Of a stretch of DNA of 64,000 nt, positions 59,991 through 64,000 are shown in pieces. The stretch's first letter is position 1; the number at the start of each line of letters is the position of its first letter. The DNA comes from Megaleporinus macrocephalus. Its lineage: Eukaryota > Chordata > Actinopteri > Characiformes > Anostomidae. The stretch covers positions 14,408,576-14,472,575 of the forward strand of contig CM038711.1 in assembly GCA_021613375.1 (NCBI GenBank). Reading direction: 5' to 3'. Under the pieces are notes generated by a model. It was not told the origin of the DNA. It ran no database searches and saw only the letters and a list, made by a program, of their open reading frames with translations. A program made the position numbers and the translations under genes.

Positions 59991-62252
59991 ACCTGCTGCT
60001 CCTGACAGTTTCTTATCCACCACTACATATTAAGCTATGTCAAATCATTCAGCCTGATGACATTAAGTCAAACGTATACATAGTTTCAACATCACATTTC
60101 CTTTAGGATGGCAATAAGATATTCAACTCTTAAGGCATATGAAGCTATTCTTTCTTTCCCACCAATTAAAACAGTGGCAAAGAAATGTAAATATTAGCGA
60201 CAATTTCAAGCCCGTGTTTAGTTCCATTCAAATCATACAAAATATCTTTCGTACTTAAGATATATACTTAGTTTATAAGATTTAGTGTTCTAGTCTTCTT
60301 CTTCTAAAGATTCATTTCTATGTGTACTGCTTGATGCAGAAGTAAGTTTGCACTACAACTAGTAGATGCAATTTGTATAGGGAAGTCGCACTGTGTGAGT
60401 CTGACTCACCCAGTATAGAAAATTCTGTGCTGATGAGTAGCTCTGGGAGCTGACAGTGACTGAGCCAGTGAACAACTGTGAGGTGACACAATGTGTGGGA
60501 TGAAGACAAATACGAGAATAACAGGTAATTGCCTGAAAGCACTTTGTGAAAGGTGTCATCATTAGCACATGAAATGCCAAACTCTTTTGTGAGAGCAACT
60601 AATCCCGGAGCTATTTGTTTGGCCTTAACACTCCATTTGCCTCAATGGACCTGCCAGTGGCAATTTGACTGAAACGTTCGGAAATTGATCATCACCTCCA
60701 TAAAACTACTAGACCCATACTGCCTACACATACTTGCTCTCTTTCTCACAGGTTTCTCCATTACGTCTCTTGGCAAAACATCTTTGTGCAAGGCTTTTTT
60801 TTTTTTTTTTACAGCAAATCTCAGTTACTGGCTCGACTAGATAATCAACAAAAATAGCTATATGGCACAATATGTCATGCAGCAGCACAAAGCTGAAAGT
60901 ATTTACTGACGACAATCATCTTTTCTGAGCGAATTACTTTTCTAATCTGTTTAACACAAACAGATCTACACAGACAAATTACTTTTCTGAAATTGCCTCA
61001 GAAACCAAGAACTGTCATAATTCTCCTACCATCCACATCAACATGGGGCAAATATAGGACAAGAGAATGGATTTGAATGTTTATTAAGACGGAATGATAT
61101 TTGGCTGTTTCTAGTGAGCTCATAAACATAACATGCAGTTCAGCTGTCAAATTCACTGCTCACATCTAAAGTGTTATCTAAAAGGGACAGCTTTGCAACA
61201 ACTTTATTACCTTTGCATCAGTAAAGCCTTTTACAAAGGGGTCTTGTATTTTGCAGCCTTATGATCCAGTTTAATCAGTTTTTTTAAGTATGATGGGCAT
61301 TCATCTGTTAAGGAAAACCACCAAAGAGGAATACGCCTTTCAAAGGGGAGATCAGGGCACAACCTAGCGCATGTTAAAAATCTTTTAAAACAGTTCAACA
61401 TTTCAATTAACCCCATGAGTGAGACTAATAGTAACAGACAGAGGGGCTGGATGTAACAGAGACTAAAAGCCTGGTAAAACGATACAAAACACAGTTAATT
61501 CAATACATCGCTCTGTAATTTGAGCTAGATAAGCTTTTATCAGCTTTATAAAACTGAAATCTGTTTTATTTAAGTGACATCTATAGTGCATCTCTGATTA
61601 AAATGCACATTAAATCCTCCAAAACTGGACTGTTTTGAATTTTACAGAAGGACATGGACATCAGTCTTGCTTTAGGAGGCTTTGTAGAAACCCTTTATTA
61701 CGACTTACACACTGTGTGGAGGCTGTAGTTTATCCTGGCTAAATCTCACCCGCTATATTACAGCAACCAGAAGATAAGTTAAAATAACATAGACAGGAAA
61801 TCTGTGACTTACACATAGCCCAGTAATTAAAAACACGTATGATGACAACAACAGTCTGTCAGAAACATTTATCCAAATTTGCAGGGATATGAGAAGCATG
61901 TTTTACTTGGTTAACTACACAAAATATATACACTACATTTCATCCTGTGTTAGACTGTGTTTGGCTCCTTAAATGAGCAGACTGAATTTTCTAAAGAAAA
62001 GAGAAAATATTTCAGCTATTTAGTTTCACAGGGAAAAAAAAACTATTAGTTTTATTTTTGTCACTTTTTTTTACATTTACAGATATTAAAATAAATAGGA
62101 AAAAGCCAAAGTACAGATTTGAATCTGTTGTAGAATGTAACATTTACTATGTTTGTAGCTTATTTTTTTATTATTTTGTACTATTTTTTATGAATCAGCT
62201 ATATTTAATTTTTACATGACCATTTTATATCTTTTCTTGTCTCTTTAAACAG

Positions 62253-62350
62253 GGGTCTCTAACATTACCCTGGAAAGCTGCCTTCTGCAGAGCCTAGTTC
62301 CAACTACAATTTACCACACCTGCTCAACTTCTTTCTGATTCCCTGATTGG
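62253..62350. mobile_element. hAT-type MITE terminus (partial)
   Basis: CAGGGGTCTCTAACATTACC, CTGCAGAGCCTAGTTCCAAC, CACACCTGCTCAACTTC and CTGATTGGCCGGA resemble a known fish hAT MITE that begins CAGGGxTCTCxAAC. The inverted partner end is not visible. Confidence 0.55.
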
Positions 62351-62540
62351 CCGGATCAGAATGTTACATAATATAAAAATGTTACAATATCAGCAGTCAT
62401 TATGCTTATAAATGGCCACCAGACTTTCACTTGACTTAACAGACAACCCACTACATTTGGCTTTATTTTTTTTAATGATAAACATTTCCAAAAATGTACT
62501 AGTCACATGTGCTAGACATTTTTATAGCCGCATTTGCGCC

Positions 62541-62566
62541 AATAATAATAATAATAATAATAATAA

Positions 62567-62597
<31 letters not shown>

Positions 62598-62604
62598 AAT
62601 AATA
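62541..62604 (+). repeat. Compound (AAT)n-(AAG)n microsatellite
   Basis: About nine AAT units change directly into about eleven AAG units, then revert to AAT. The Asn/Lys run in the overlapping open frame is an artefact. Confidence 0.95.
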
Positions 62605-62999
62605 CCTATTTTGCCAATGCAGAACCGCCAAAGTTACAACTGTAATTTAAGCTTCAGTTAACTGTGGCAGGTATGCAGGTAAATCTGCCAGTAGGATACT
62701 CTCTCACTGGCTTTGCAATCACCTCCCACTGCTTTCGGCAAGACAAAAACAACATAAAAATGCACACTTCAGACAAAGCAACAATTTAATACTTGTAAGT
62801 CTCTGTTCACCCAATTCTATTCAATATGTTTCAGTAATTCTTATTTATTAAGATATTTGCTCATAGAAACTGTATAAACACCGTAATGTAAACACCAATT
62901 GTACATTTTTCAGCATTATTAAAGAGGAGCTCCACAAATAAGTAAAGAAAAAAAAAGATCTGACACAAAGGTCTTGGGCACATTTAGTTTACAACAATA

Positions 63000-64000
63000 T
63001 ACAGCGCCATGCACAATTATTTTCAACAATGCACAAAAAGAGAAAAATACAAAAATCCCACATTAAGAAAGAATTCTTTTACATGAAATCATCTATGTCA
63101 CAATTATTGGCACCCCTGAGGTTAATACTTTGTACAACCCCTTTTTGCCAACAAGACAGCACTTAATCTTCTCCTATAACATTTCACAAGATGGTAGAAT
63201 ACAGAGAGAGGGATCTTCGACCATTCCTCTTTGCACAATCTCTCTAAATCATCCAGAGACCTGGGTCCTCTCCTCTGCACACTCCTCTTCAGCTCACCCC
63301 ACAGGTTTTCAATTAGGTTGAGGTCTGGGGACTAAGATGGCCATGGGAGGAGCTTGATTTTGTGTCTAGTGAAAACATTTTTGTGTAGATTTGTCCACAT
63401 GTTTAGGGTCATTATCTTGCTGAAAGACCCAGTGATGACCCATCTTCAGCTTTCGAGCAGAGGCCACTAGATTTTGATTTAAAATGTCTCTTCCCAGGGC
63501 CTTTGGAAGAGAAACGGGCCCACAGCATTACCAATCCTCCCCCATATTTAACAGTGGGCATGAGGTGCTTTTCCGCATACTCATTTTTTATGTTTTGCCA
63601 GACCCGCTTAGAGTGTTTGTTGCCAAAAAGCTCTATCTTGGTCTCATCTGACCAAAGAACTTGTAAGCTTGTAAGTGAGAAAAGGCTTTTTCCATAAATG
63701 TCTCCCAAACAGCTTGTTAGCATGTAGATAGCGCCTGATGGTTGTTATGGAGACTTTTTGACCAAAAGGTGCTACTCTTTGATGAAATTCTTTGGAGAAC
63801 TTTAGATTCTCTTACCATCCTCCTCACTATGTGTGTTGGCAAGACAAACTTGACACCTTGTTAAGGCTTGTTTGCCACTGTTCCAGTTGTTTTAAACTTC
63901 TTAATGATTCCTCTGTAGATATGGGCAGGTGTAAGAGATTTTCTTCTGGCCATTGCCTGACTTAATTCATACCCAAGGGAAAGAGGAAGTGATGAATTAC
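63000..64000 (-). pseudogene. Tc1-like transposon, minus strand, cut by the window end
   Basis: The low-coordinate end carries ACAGCGCCATGCACAATTAT, then CACAATTATTGGCACCCCTG, typical terminal and sub-terminal words. On the minus strand, 63723-63412 reads LWSDETKIELFGNKHSKRVW, then MPTVKYGGGLVMLWARFSS, the first catalytic block of a Tc1 transposase (WSDExKxxLFG...GGGSVMVWG). Downstream, 63330-63290 preserves a degraded SPDLN..ENLW region. The N-terminal DNA-binding part should run past 64000. It looks younger than the other Tc1 copies (longer intact frame), though still broken. Confidence 0.85.

Larger units (their letters stand above)
28650..64000 (-). other. cntn5 5' intron(s) and/or upstream flank
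   Basis: Everything above the linker exon should be 5' intron, untranslated exons or flank. The preceding coding exon (signal peptide, ending one base into a codon) is short and could not be recognised, and no CpG island or promoter stands out. The DNA is dominated by transposon remnants listed separately. Stretches where I see nothing definite include 29.8-31.2, 32.7-33.9, 37.7-39.6, 43.7-47.6, 47.8-49.2, 57.8-59.6 and 60.0-62.2 kb. Several of these (30.0-30.5, 32.8-33.3, 38.2-38.5, 41.0-41.4, 51.0-51.25 kb) look like unique, possibly constrained sequence. Confidence 0.6.

Noticed and set aside
1..64000. tRNA, rRNA, CRISPR, bacterial operon or viral gene content
   Set aside because: No B-box-type GGTTCGAATCC context in a cloverleaf, no spaced identical repeats, no operon structure and no retroviral pol or env motif was seen.

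Overview
The window looks like teleost fish nuclear DNA. It is AT-rich and intron-dominated, has long (CA)n tracts, and is crowded with decayed Tc1/mariner and hAT DNA transposons, MITEs and a few LINE scraps. Nothing bacterial or viral was recognised. The order of the fish cannot be fixed by eye.

Only one protein-coding gene is supported: the 5' part of a contactin-5 gene (cntn5) on the minus strand. Three coding exons can be read with matching splice phases. They are an N-terminal Ser/Arg-rich linker exon (28649..28452), a first half-Ig exon (10261..10138) and a second half-Ig exon (8244..8069). Joined, the last two form immunoglobulin domain 1, with both disulfide cysteines, the core tryptophan and two N-glycosylation sequons. 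The gene runs off both ends: no signal-peptide exon or promoter was found above 28649, and no Ig2 exon below 8069. The rest of the window is therefore cntn5 intron and/or 5' flank.

Layout. 1-8068: intron downstream of the Ig1 exon, holding a 1.1-kb hAT element (3505-4631) with an intact 8-bp target duplication. 8245-10137: short 1.9-kb intron. 10262-28451: 18.2-kb intron with Tc1-like pieces, a non-LTR retrotransposon scrap (about 14950-15380), a small hAT MITE (20527-20704), local tandem repeats and moderately CpG-containing blocks (25.2-27.3 kb) that may be regulatory. 28650-64000: intron or 5' flank, the most transposon-rich part. It holds hAT remnants with BED-finger coding scraps (31.8-32.3 kb and a tandemly duplicated pair at 34.9-37.65 kb), a MITE nested inside a palindromic MITE (34131-34820), a long-TIR MITE (42441-42997), inverted 92-bp copies at 39.6 and 41.6 kb, an 85-bp CA tract (47684-47768), a nested Tc1 complex (49.2-50.8 kb), paired MITEs (51.8 and 53.8 kb), a 576-bp TIR element (54090-54665) and two Tc1-like transposase remnants (56.95-57.78 kb plus strand; 63.0-64.0 kb minus strand, cut by the window end).

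No new multi-gene system was found. The most informative points are the split Ig1 domain with its unusual Ser at the exon junction, the dated transposon-in-transposon insertions, the tandem duplication of a hAT fragment, and several non-repetitive intronic blocks with palindromic factor-like sites that deserve a conservation test. All conservation and family statements come from reading and memory; no search was run.
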